NCBI GenBank assembly: GCA_003279685.1
Contig: QCHA01000003.1
Span: 57,320 to 121,319, forward strand
From: Pelagibacteraceae bacterium AG-390-L03
Lineage (GTDB): Bacteria; Pseudomonadota; Alphaproteobacteria; Pelagibacterales; Pelagibacteraceae
Length of the DNA stretch: 64,000 bases
Direction: 5' to 3'
The translations under genes were made by a program, and so were the position numbers. Under the pieces are notes generated by a model, which did not search any database, was not told where the DNA came from, and saw nothing but the letters and a program-made list of their open reading frames with translations. Shown here in pieces: positions 55,921 through 64,000 of this stretch (within the stretch, counting starts at the first letter, position 1; every line of letters starts with the position of its first letter).

Positions 55921-58900
55921 TTAGCTTATAGTGGTTGAAATTTCTCTTTTTCTCAAAAGATTAAGTGATTTTCGATCAAGATTCCGTGCATTTTTAAGTC
56001 TAAATTTTAAGATTTTATCATCAATCAATATGTTAAAATTAACCTCAGTTTTGCCATCTTCAACTAAAATTTTTGAGATTGAAACTAGATTTTCATGAGA
56101 ATTAACATCAAAAGACACTTTATTAATTGGGCTGTTAAATAAATCGGTCAAAGATCCTATTTTTTGAACATTAATTCTTTTAAATCTATTTACATCATTT
56201 GATATGCTTTTAACTAGAGTTAATAATAAAGAGCTACCTTCTTTTAAAATTTCACGGTTTAATTCTAAAATATCAGAGAAAATAAATATTTCAAAAACAC
56301 TGCTTAAATCAGTTAACTTTAATACAGCATAAGAATTTCCTTTTGCTGTTTTTCTTTCTTGAACTTTTAGCAAAGTGGCTGCAATATTTGCATCTTTTAT
56401 TTCTTCAATAGAATTAAAATTTATGTAATCAATAATTTTATAATCACCAAAAATTTCAGTAAATTGGTTTAATGGATGATCTGATATGAAAAATCCAACT
56501 GCTTCAAATTCTTTAGATAAACGTTCTTCAAATTTCCAATCTTCTATCTCAGTAATAATATTATTTTGAGAATTTTCTTCTTCAAAAAACAAATCTATTT
56601 GATTTGCTGATTTATTTTCAAATATATTTTTAGTTTTTAGAATAAAGTTGGGTATAGAGTCGAAAAGTGATTGTCTATTTTTGTTTAAATTATCAAAAGC
56701 TCCAGCTTTAACCAAACCTTCTAGTTGAAGTTTATTCATATCCTTTGGGTTAACTCTATTTAAAAAATCATTTATAGATTGAAATTTACCATTTTGAGTT
56801 CTTTCCTTTACAACATTAGAGATAGCTTCATATCCTACAGCTTTTATACCACCTAATGCATAATAAAATTTATTACCAATTGTTCTAAAATCAGCAAAAC
56901 ACTCATTAATATCCGGTCTTGTAATTTCAATATTTAACCTTTTTAATTCCTCATAGAATTCGCTTAATTTGTTTTGATTTGAAATATCCATAGTCATTGA
57001 TGCAGCAATAAATTCTTTAGGATAATAAGTTTTTAAGAAAGCAGTTTGATAAGAAATTATCGCATAGGCTGCTGCATGACTTTTATTAAAACCATATTCA
57101 GCAAAAGGTTCTATTTTTAAAAATATTCCTGCAGCTACATCTTTAGCTATTCCATTTTTTAATGCTCCAGCAATAAAACCTTGTTTTTGTTTTTCTAACT
57201 CTGCTCTTTTCTTTTTTCCCATTGCTCTTCTAAGAAGATCAGCTTGTCCAGCTGTAAAACCAGACAATTTCTGGGCTATTTGCATTACTTGTTCTTGGTA
57301 AATGATTACACCGTATGTAGGTTTTAAAATATCTTCTAATAAAGGGTGAAGATAATCTGGAGTTTGTCTTCCATGTTTACAATCATTATAGGTTGGAATA
57401 TTGCTCATTGGTCCCGGTCTATAAAGAGCAACTAAAGCAATAATATCCTCGATATGATTAGGTTTCATTTGAACCAGTGCTTCTCTCATTCCAGCACTCT
57501 CAACCTGAAATAATCCAACCGTGTTACCACTTGATAATACATCAAACACTTTTTGATCTTCATAACTAATATTTTCTATGTCAAAATCTTTATCAACTTT
57601 TTTAACTAATTTTTGAGTATTATTAATTACAGTTAATGTTTTTAATCCTAAGAAATCAAATTTTACGAGACCTGCATTTTCTGCAGAATACATGTCAAAC
57701 TGAGTAGAAGGTAATAACAAATTTGCTGAAACATCTTTATAAAGTGGAACAATTTCAGTAAGTTTTTTATCAGCTATAACAACACCAGCTGCGTGTGTTG
57801 CTACATTACGATTTAAACCTTCGAGTTTTAACGACAGATCAGTTAATTTTTTTACTCTAGGATCTTCATTTACAAGCTTTTGTAATCTTGGCTCACCTGC
57901 TATACATTGAGATAAACTTTGTGGTCTAGACGGATCAAATGGTATCATTTTTGAAATACTGTCAACAAAACCATATGGTAAACCTAGTACTCTTCCAACA
58001 TCTCTGATTACCATTCTTGCTTTTAATTTACCAAAAGTAATAATGTGCGCGACACTATCTTGATACTTTTTTGTCAAATATTCAAAAACAAGATCTCTTT
58101 TATCCTCACAAAAATCTATATCAAAGTCTGGCATTGAAATACGGTCAGGGTTCAAAAATCTCTCAAAAATTAAATTAAATTTTATTGGATCAACATCAGT
58201 AATTGAAAGACACCAAGCAACAAGTGATCCAGCACCAGAGCCTCTACCAGGGCCAACGGGTATATCATTATTTTTTGCCCATTTAATGTAATCAGAGACA
58301 ATAAGAAAATAACTAGAATATTTCATTTGTATTATTATTGATAACTCATGATCTAATCTATCCTTGTAGTCTAGGTATGTTTTATTATTTTCAAGATCAT
58401 TTGTCTTAACACCAAAAACTTTATTAAATTTAATTTTTAACCCATGCAAAGAGTCTTTTTTTAAAACGTCATCAGCGTTTCCTCCTTTTTCAGAACTTAT
58501 ATTTGGTAAAACTGGGTTTGAAAATAATGGCCTGAAATTACATCTTAAAGGAAAATTGTAATTATTTTCTAATGCTTCTGGTAAATCTGCAAATAATTCT
58601 GTCATTTCTGAATTATTTTTATAATAGTGTTGATCACTTAGTCTTATTCTTGATTTTTCATTAACATAAGTTTTATTTCCAATACATATCAATGCATCAT
58701 GCGCTTCATGCATATCTTTATCTAGATAAAAAACTTCATTTGTAGCAATTATTGGGATTTCTAATTCTAATGATTTATTTAAGTTAAATTTTTCAAAACC
58801 TAATTCATTCTGATCATTGTGTCTTTGTATTTCAATATAAAATCGATCACCAAAGTTTAATTTTAGTTTTTTATATAATTCAGAAATTTCACTAAATTTT

Positions 58901-59337
58901 CCTTTATTAAATAGTTCACCAAACAGTCCAAAAATAGTTCCTGAAAAAAGAGCAACACCAGTATTATCATCTAATAATTCATTAAAATCTATGTGTGGAT
59001 CTGATAATTCATTGTTTTCAAGGAATGAAGTTGATGATAACTTGATAACTCTTTTATAGCCCTCTTCATTAAGCGCAAACAGAGGTAATAAACCAATACA
59101 ATCACCATATTTAAAATTTATTTGAGTACCAATAATTGGTTGTGTCCCAACTTTAGAAATTTTTTCAGCAAATTCTAATGCTCCACATAAATTTGAAGTA
59201 TCGCAAAGTGCTAATGATTTTACTTTATTTAACTTTGAAAAGTCTTGTAAATCATCTATTTTTACAGCACCTTCACAAATTGAGTATTGAGAATGTATTT
59301 TTAGATGGTTAAAAATTTGGGTAGAAGACTCAGGCAT
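55921..59337 (-). CDS. dnaE: DNA polymerase III alpha subunit DnaE
   Basis: Replicative polymerase catalytic subunit, 1138 residues. Parts: PHP domain (HSQYSICEGAVKI at the N-terminus), palm with catalytic Asps in SMPDFDIDFCED, GPGRGSGAGSLVAW, thumb and fingers (LYRPGPMSNIPTY, YGVIIYQEQVMQIA, AEYGFNKSHAAAYA), a helix-hairpin-helix region near 870 (GGIKAVGYEAI), and an OB-fold C-terminus. Overlaps lolD by 8 nt. Confidence 0.97.
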   Translation of the reverse strand: MPESSTQIFNHLKIHSQYSICEGAVKIDDLQDFSKLNKVKSLALCDTSNLCGALEFAEKISKVGTQPIIGTQINFKYGDCIGLLPLFALNEEGYKRVIKLSSTSFLENNELSDPHIDFNELLDDNTGVALFSGTIFGLFGELFNKGKFSEISELYKKLKLNFGDRFYIEIQRHNDQNELGFEKFNLNKSLELEIPIIATNEVFYLDKDMHEAHDALICIGNKTYVNEKSRIRLSDQHYYKNNSEMTELFADLPEALENNYNFPLRCNFRPLFSNPVLPNISSEKGGNADDVLKKDSLHGLKIKFNKVFGVKTNDLENNKTYLDYKDRLDHELSIIIQMKYSSYFLIVSDYIKWAKNNDIPVGPGRGSGAGSLVAWCLSITDVDPIKFNLIFERFLNPDRISMPDFDIDFCEDKRDLVFEYLTKKYQDSVAHIITFGKLKARMVIRDVGRVLGLPYGFVDSISKMIPFDPSRPQSLSQCIAGEPRLQKLVNEDPRVKKLTDLSLKLEGLNRNVATHAAGVVIADKKLTEIVPLYKDVSANLLLPSTQFDMYSAENAGLVKFDFLGLKTLTVINNTQKLVKKVDKDFDIENISYEDQKVFDVLSSGNTVGLFQVESAGMREALVQMKPNHIEDIIALVALYRPGPMSNIPTYNDCKHGRQTPDYLHPLLEDILKPTYGVIIYQEQVMQIAQKLSGFTAGQADLLRRAMGKKKRAELEKQKQGFIAGALKNGIAKDVAAGIFLKIEPFAEYGFNKSHAAAYAIISYQTAFLKTYYPKEFIAASMTMDISNQNKLSEFYEELKRLNIEITRPDINECFADFRTIGNKFYYALGGIKAVGYEAISNVVKERTQNGKFQSINDFLNRVNPKDMNKLQLEGLVKAGAFDNLNKNRQSLFDSIPNFILKTKNIFENKSANQIDLFFEEENSQNNIITEIEDWKFEERLSKEFEAVGFFISDHPLNQFTEIFGDYKIIDYINFNSIEEIKDANIAATLLKVQERKTAKGNSYAVLKLTDLSSVFEIFIFSDILELNREILKEGSSLLLTLVKSISNDVNRFKRINVQKIGSLTDLFNSPINKVSFDVNSHENLVSISKILVEDGKTEVNFNILIDDKILKFRLKNARNLDRKSLNLLRKREISTTIS

Positions 59338-60004
59338 TAATTGATTTTACACTACCATTTATCATCTCCAAAAGGCAATCTGCCTTATTTGCAAAAAATC
59401 TATTATGAGTTGCAAATATAATAAGTCTGTTAGATTTTTTTTGATTATTTAAGAGCTGAAATATTTCTTTTGCAGTATTTAAATCTAGACTTCCAGTAGG
59501 TTCATCAGCAAGAATTATATCCGGATCATTAATAATTGCTCTAGCTATAGCTACACGTTGACATTCACCACCAGATAGTTGGGAAGGAAAATGATTTGAT
59601 CTATTTGATAAACCAATTTTTCTTAATAAAACTTTTGCTTTTTTTATAGCTTGGTCTCTATTATTTATAGATAAGTTTGCTAAATAAATATTTTCTAATG
59701 CTGTAAAATCAGAAAGTAAATTATTTTGCTGATAAACTATACCAATATTTTTAGCTCTAAAGATATCGTTTTTTTTGTTATTAGTGAAATTAACATTATT
59801 ATCATTAAATTTAATAGATCCATGAGTAGGTCTGTCTATTAAAGATATCAAATTAAGTAATGTCGATTTTCCAGACCCTGAAGGACCTATTAATGCATAA
59901 GTTTTTCCTTTATTAAAATCATAAGATAGATCTTTTAAAACTTTAATTTTCTTTTCATTATTAAAGTGCTTAGAAATATTTTTTAATCTTAAAAAATTAT
60001 TCAT
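59330..60004 (-). CDS. lolD: Lipoprotein-releasing ATPase LolD
   Basis: ATPase of the LolCDE complex that detaches lipoproteins from the inner membrane for the outer membrane. 224 residues. Seen: Walker [11 protein letters not shown], signature [15 protein letters not shown], Walker B IILADEPTGSLD, and the MacB-type Q-loop IVYQQNNLLSDFTA. Overlaps lolC by 8 nt. Confidence 0.95.
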   Translation of the reverse strand: MNNFLRLKNISKHFNNEKKIKVLKDLSYDFNKGKTYALIGPSGSGKSTLLNLISLIDRPTHGSIKFNDNNVNFTNNKKNDIFRAKNIGIVYQQNNLLSDFTALENIYLANLSINNRDQAIKKAKVLLRKIGLSNRSNHFPSQLSGGECQRVAIARAIINDPDIILADEPTGSLDLNTAKEIFQLLNNQKKSNRLIIFATHNRFFANKADCLLEMINGSVKSINA

Positions 60005-61232
60005 ATTTTAATGCTTTAATTGGATCTAAATTAGCAGCTTTATATGCGGGAAATATAGAAACAATAATTGTTATTAATATTGAACAGAACGCTATTAACA
60101 GAATTGAAGTAGGATTAATTTCAGAAGGCATAGTACTTAAAAAATAAATTTCTTCAGGAAATAAACTAATATTAAAAGTTGAACTTAAAAATTGCCTAAA
60201 ATTCTCTATATATAAAGAAAAAGAAACTCCTAAAAAAATTCCAAAAATAGTAGCTGATGTTCCTATTATCACCCCAATTAAAAAAAATATTTTAATAATT
60301 GATTTATTTAAAACACCAATTGATTTTAAAATAGCAATATCTCTTGTTTTATTTTTAACTAAAATTGTCAATCCAGATATAATATTAAATGCAGCAACAA
60401 TTATTATTAAAGACAATATTATAAACATTACATTTCTTTCAACCTTTAGTGCTGAAAACAAAGAACTATTCATGTCTGCCCATGTATAAATAAATTCTTG
60501 ATCAAAAATTTTTTGAACTATTTGTTTTTGTGAGTCTATATTTTTGGGATTATTTAGATATATTTCTAAATTTCTATCTTTTTGATCAAAACCAAAAAAA
60601 TCATCTAATGTATCTAAATTAATAAGAGCTATGTTGTTATCAAAATCAGCTAATCCACTATTAAAAATTGAAGTTATTTCAAAAGTTTTTTGCTTTGGCA
60701 TACTACCAATGATAGTTTCAACTCCTGAAGGTGACATAATAGTAATTTTATCTTTAATTTTAAGACCCAAACTAAAACTTAGTTCATTTCCTATAGATAT
60801 AGAATTTTTATCTAATTTAGATCTATCACCTTTAAATTTATCATTTTTAATAATTGTTAAATCAGAAAATTCTTTAGTTTGATATCCTCTTAACATTATT
60901 CCTTTTGATGTATTATCTTTTAGAATAATAGCCTCACCAGAGTTGCTAAAAATTAAATTTTTAGTAATAAGTTTTAAGTTATTGTTATCTAGTTTATTAA
61001 GATCAATTCCATTATTGTCATAAGATTTTACTGTTATATGAGGATTAAACCCTACTATCTTATTTATTAATTCCGTTCGAAATCCATTCATAACGGACAT
61101 AACAATTATCAAAACCGCAACACCAAGACTGATTCCTATAAAAGAAAAAATAGATATGACATTTAAAAAGCCATCTTTTTTTCTAGCCTTTAAAAATCTA
61201 AAAGTAATTTCTTTTTCTAACGCAGAAATCAA
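59997..61232 (-). CDS. lolC: Lipoprotein-releasing permease LolC/E type
   Basis: Membrane partner of LolD. 411 residues: an N-terminal helix (about 22-45, ISIFSFIGISLGVAVLIIV), a large periplasmic domain, then three helices in the C-terminal third (FtsX-like, IILSLIIIVAAFNIISGLTILV). Only one such gene is present next to lolD, so the transporter is probably a homodimer of this subunit, as in many alphaproteobacteria. Overlaps proS by 4 nt. Confidence 0.92.
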   Translation of the reverse strand: MISALEKEITFRFLKARKKDGFLNVISIFSFIGISLGVAVLIIVMSVMNGFRTELINKIVGFNPHITVKSYDNNGIDLNKLDNNNLKLITKNLIFSNSGEAIILKDNTSKGIMLRGYQTKEFSDLTIIKNDKFKGDRSKLDKNSISIGNELSFSLGLKIKDKITIMSPSGVETIIGSMPKQKTFEITSIFNSGLADFDNNIALINLDTLDDFFGFDQKDRNLEIYLNNPKNIDSQKQIVQKIFDQEFIYTWADMNSSLFSALKVERNVMFIILSLIIIVAAFNIISGLTILVKNKTRDIAILKSIGVLNKSIIKIFFLIGVIIGTSATIFGIFLGVSFSLYIENFRQFLSSTFNISLFPEEIYFLSTMPSEINPTSILLIAFCSILITIIVSIFPAYKAANLDPIKALKYE

Positions 61233-62563
61233 TTTGGAGCTTTTTGTTTTGTTATAAGTTTTATTATTTTATCTAAACTCAAATTCTGAGTTTCACCATC
61301 TGCTTCTTTAAATTCGAGAAGATCGCCCTCTGATTTTTTTCCAATAACAATTTGATATGGGGCGCCAATTAAATTCATCTTTTTAATCTTTGATGAATAG
61401 TTTTCATCTGTATCATCAATAATTGCTTCAATATTATTTTTTATTAATACTGAATTTATATTATTAGCCTTTTCAAGAGCTGAGTTATCATTTTTATTTA
61501 TCATAGGAATAAGTGCAATGTCATAGGGAGCAACAGACAATGGCCATTTCATGATTTCATTTTTATCATCATATTTAGCCTCTATAATAGCCCCTACTAA
61601 TCTTGATACACCAATTCCATATGAACCCATCTTAACAAAGTCTTTTTTACCCCCAGGAAGATCTACAGCTGTATCCATGGCTTTTGAATACTTATCACCA
61701 AAATAAAATATATGACCTACCTCAATACCTTTTGTTATTAATCTATTTTCTTCTAAAACCATTTTTTCAAATTCATCTTTATTAAATTTTTCGTCGGTAA
61801 CTGAGTAAAATTGTTCATATTTTTTTCGCATTTCCTCTAAAGAAGATTTTTCTAAATTAGTGCCCTCACTAGTTAAATCAAAAATTCGTTTATCAGTAAA
61901 AATTTTACTTTCACCAGTATCAGCCAAAATTATAAACTCGTGTGATAAATTTCCTCCAATAGGTCCTGTATCAGCAGCCATAGGAATTGCAGTTAACGAT
62001 AATCTTTTAAAAGTTCTTAAATAAGACAAGAAAAATTTATTATAAGAATAAAAAGCTTCTTCATCAGTTACATCAAATGAATATGCATCTTTCATATAGA
62101 ATTCTCTACCTCTCATAATTCCAAATCGTGGTCTAATCTCATCTCTAAACTTCCATTGAATATGATATAGAAGTTGGGGTAATGATTTATAAGATTTAAA
62201 TGATGATCTAAAAATTTCAGTTACTTGTTCCTCATTTGTAGGCCCATAAAGCATCTCTCTATTTTGACGATCTTTAATTCTGAGCATTTCTTCTCCATAA
62301 TCATCATATCTTCCACTTTCTTTCCAAATTTCACTAGACTGAATTGTTGGCATTAAAATTTCTTGAGCACCTATCTTATTTTGTTCTTGTCTTACAATAG
62401 CTTCTATTTTCTTCATCACTTTAAAGCCAAGTGGCAACCAAGAGTAAATACCTGCTGAGGCTTGTTTAATCATACCTACCCTCAACATTAGTTGATGAGA
62501 TTTTATTTTTGCCTCTGAAGGATTATTTTTTAAAATTGGGATAAAAGATTTTGATAAAAGCAT
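61229..62563 (-). CDS. proS: Prolyl-tRNA synthetase ProS (short form without editing domain)
   Basis: Charges tRNA-Pro. Class II, 444 residues, the compact alphaproteobacterial form that lacks the about 180-residue editing insertion of the E. coli enzyme. Seen: motif 1 GIYSWLPLGFKVMKKIE, motif 2 RDEIRPRFGIMRGREFYMKDAYSF, motif 3 GSYGIGVSRLVGAIIEA, and a C-terminal anticodon-binding domain. Downstream of the DUF1467 gene. Confidence 0.95.
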   Translation of the reverse strand: MLLSKSFIPILKNNPSEAKIKSHQLMLRVGMIKQASAGIYSWLPLGFKVMKKIEAIVRQEQNKIGAQEILMPTIQSSEIWKESGRYDDYGEEMLRIKDRQNREMLYGPTNEEQVTEIFRSSFKSYKSLPQLLYHIQWKFRDEIRPRFGIMRGREFYMKDAYSFDVTDEEAFYSYNKFFLSYLRTFKRLSLTAIPMAADTGPIGGNLSHEFIILADTGESKIFTDKRIFDLTSEGTNLEKSSLEEMRKKYEQFYSVTDEKFNKDEFEKMVLEENRLITKGIEVGHIFYFGDKYSKAMDTAVDLPGGKKDFVKMGSYGIGVSRLVGAIIEAKYDDKNEIMKWPLSVAPYDIALIPMINKNDNSALEKANNINSVLIKNNIEAIIDDTDENYSSKIKKMNLIGAPYQIVIGKKSEGDLLEFKEADGETQNLSLDKIIKLITKQKAPN

Positions 62564-62564
62564 C

Positions 62565-62810
62565 TTAGTTAATAATATTTCTTAAATTTAAATATTCAAA
62601 TTTAATTAATAGATAAATTATAATAAAAATGACAGTTGTAATTCCTGTACAATAAAGGAATTTTTTTAACATTTTAGGGTTTTCAGGTGATCCAGGGTCC
62701 TCACCGTCAATTTTAACTATCTTTGTTCTATTTACATCAATAGGCAAAATAGCAAAAAAAATGATCCACCAAATAATTATGTAGATTATTGCTAAACCTG
62801 TGATGCTCAT
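62565..62810 (-). CDS. DUF1467 small membrane protein
   Basis: An 81-residue protein with two helices (about 3-23 and 50-70) and the conserved interhelical segment ILPIDVNRTKI...GEDPGSPENPKML, typical of alphaproteobacterial DUF1467. Function unknown. It overlaps the rnj stop by 1 nt and precedes proS, the usual neighbourhood of this family. Confidence 0.88.
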   Translation of the reverse strand: MSITGLAIIYIIIWWIIFFAILPIDVNRTKIVKIDGEDPGSPENPKMLKKFLYCTGITTVIFIIIYLLIKFEYLNLRNIIN

Positions 62811-64000
62811 TAAATTCTTACTAAATTAATATTTGTGAAAGGTTTTTTTCCAGTTTTTTCTTTTGAAAATTTTCTACACGCTATCTTAAGAGCATCTATT
62901 AAATTATGTTCTTGTTGTTTGCTTGCCAATCTAAAAGTTCTTGTAATTTCTTCAATTGTATCCTCTAAGCCATAAATAAACTCTTCGGCATCATCAACCG
63001 GAATACCTCTAAAAGTTAAAACTGGTCTTTTATGGATGTTACCTTTTGGAGTAATTAATACGGTAGCCTCAATATATCCATTTGCACTTAAATTTTTTCT
63101 ATCTTTAATTGATTGAGCATCTTCTATTACGCTAATATTACCATCTACATAAAGCCTACCACTTGGTGCTTTATCATATACCTCAGGTTTTCCAGGGTAT
63201 ATCTTAACAATATCACCATTTTCTACCTGAACAGGGTTTGGTACATTCATTTCTTTTGCAAACTTTATATGCTCAATCATGTGTCTATGCTCTCCATGAA
63301 CGGGAATAACACATTGCGGTTTTACCCATTCGTACATTTCTCTAAGATCATCTCTATTAGGGTGTCCTGAAACATGGACAAATTCATTTTCTTCAGAAAT
63401 TACTTCAATACCATCTTTAACTAATTGATTTTGCAAATTGTATAATTTTTTTTCATTACCTGGAATAATCTTAGATGAAAATATAACAGTGTCACCTTTT
63501 TCTATAAATACATCTGGATGAGTATATTTGGCTATTCTCATTAAAGCTGCCATAGGTTCTCCCTGACTACCGGTGCAAAGATAAACTATCTTTTCTCTTG
63601 CAATATTTTTTGCCTCACGAGGATCTATTGGCTCAATAACTTCTTTTAAATAGCCACATTGTCTTGCTGCTTTAAATATTCTGTGCATTGATCTTCCAAC
63701 TAAAGATATTTGTCGACCAGTTTTTTCAGCACAGTAAAAAGCTGTTTCTAGTCTAGCAACATTGGAAGCAAAAGAAGCAATGATAATTCTTTTTTTTAAA
63801 CTACTCATTATATTCAGCATACTTTTTCTAACATCTAATTCTGAGCCTGCTTTACCCAAACTAAATACATTTGTTGAGTCACATATCATTGCTAAGACAC
63901 CGTCTTTACCAATTTCTTTCAATCTATTAGAGTTAATATTTCCACCAATTAAAGGTTCTGGATCAATTTTCCAATCACCAGTATGTAAAATTACACCAGC
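62810..64000 (-). CDS. rnj: Ribonuclease J (5' end cut by window edge)
   Basis: Metallo-beta-lactamase ribonuclease with 5'-exo and endonuclease activity in RNA turnover. 396 codons are visible; the frame is open at the right edge, so about 150 N-terminal residues with the HxHxDH metal site are outside. Seen: HTGDWKID, CDSTNVF, STQ-like CTGSQGEPMAALMRIA, FSSKIIPGNEKK, VHVSGHPNRDDLREM and IPVHGEHRHM, all characteristic of RNase J. A shorter ATG-only reading starting at 63922 is false because the codon there is TTG within the same frame. Confidence 0.94.
   Translation of the reverse strand, partial: AGVILHTGDWKIDPEPLIGGNINSNRLKEIGKDGVLAMICDSTNVFSLGKAGSELDVRKSMLNIMSSLKKRIIIASFASNVARLETAFYCAEKTGRQISLVGRSMHRIFKAARQCGYLKEVIEPIDPREAKNIAREKIVYLCTGSQGEPMAALMRIAKYTHPDVFIEKGDTVIFSSKIIPGNEKKLYNLQNQLVKDGIEVISEENEFVHVSGHPNRDDLREMYEWVKPQCVIPVHGEHRHMIEHIKFAKEMNVPNPVQVENGDIVKIYPGKPEVYDKAPSGRLYVDGNISVIEDAQSIKDRKNLSANGYIEATVLITPKGNIHKRPVLTFRGIPVDDAEEFIYGLEDTIEEITRTFRLASKQQEHNLIDALKIACRKFSKEKTGKKPFTNINLVRI

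Noticed and set aside
1..64000. CRISPR arrays, IS elements, prophage or toxin-antitoxin modules
   Set aside because: No regular repeats, transposase, integrase or phage structural genes were seen in reading both strands.

Overview
The window is AT-rich, tightly packed chromosomal DNA. Its gene content and order fit a streamlined marine alphaproteobacterium of the SAR11 clade (Pelagibacterales, Candidatus Pelagibacter-like). Reasons: very low GC, many 1-8 nt gene overlaps, short intergenic gaps, alphaproteobacterial arrangements (ntrY-ntrX-trkA-trkH, aapJQMP, fused ispDF, GTTC-N7-GTTC SOS boxes at lexA), and a phosphate-starvation lipid-remodelling set (plcP, agt) next to phoR and pst. No phage, IS element, CRISPR array or plasmid function was seen.

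Layout. 1-7.2 kb is a phosphate block. On the minus strand it runs plcP, agt, a PhoR-type kinase, an unknown secreted protein, pstS, pstC (cut by the window edge). A divergent lipid kinase gene lies next to plcP. Pho-box-like repeats precede pstS and the lipid kinase gene. 7.2-10.3 kb is the only patchy, accessory-looking region: a lysine-rich small protein, a histidine kinase whose C-terminus has been replaced by the tail of ManC, a YdcH-like small protein, a possible structured RNA, three orphan small genes and a decayed second copy of the kinase 5' end. 10.3-16.7 kb holds an EamA transporter, manC, ilvD and valS. Two tRNAs (Cys, Asn) and an XRE regulator follow. 17.6-21.9 kb is the general amino-acid transporter aapJQMP, with aapQ frameshifted in a T7 run. 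Then come tRNA-Arg, trkH, trkA, ntrX and ntrY.

28.1-36.6 kb: ispDF, pgpA and cinA on plus; ratA, lipA, ftsB, eno, kdsA, pyrG, secG and tpiA on minus. 36.7-44.1 kb on plus: ppiD-like, trpE-trpG-trpD-trpC, lexA (two SOS boxes), gltX. 44.1-64 kb is one long minus-strand run: rnj (partial), DUF1467, proS, lolC, lolD, dnaE, then an rpsB leader RNA, rpsB, tsf, frr, uppS, cdsA, dxr, bamA, ompH, fabZ, lpxD, lpxA, lpxI, lpxB (translation, isoprenoid and outer-membrane biogenesis). pyrH and rseP are missing from their usual places in this cluster, and fabZ and lpxD are swapped relative to the common order.

The best candidates for a second look are the histidine kinase-ManC chimera with its nearby kinase remnant, the Pho-box/lipid-remodelling block, the aapQ frameshift, the rpsB leader pseudoknot, and a possible attenuator RNA near 9.1 kb. 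Family assignments come from motif recognition only; no database search was run.
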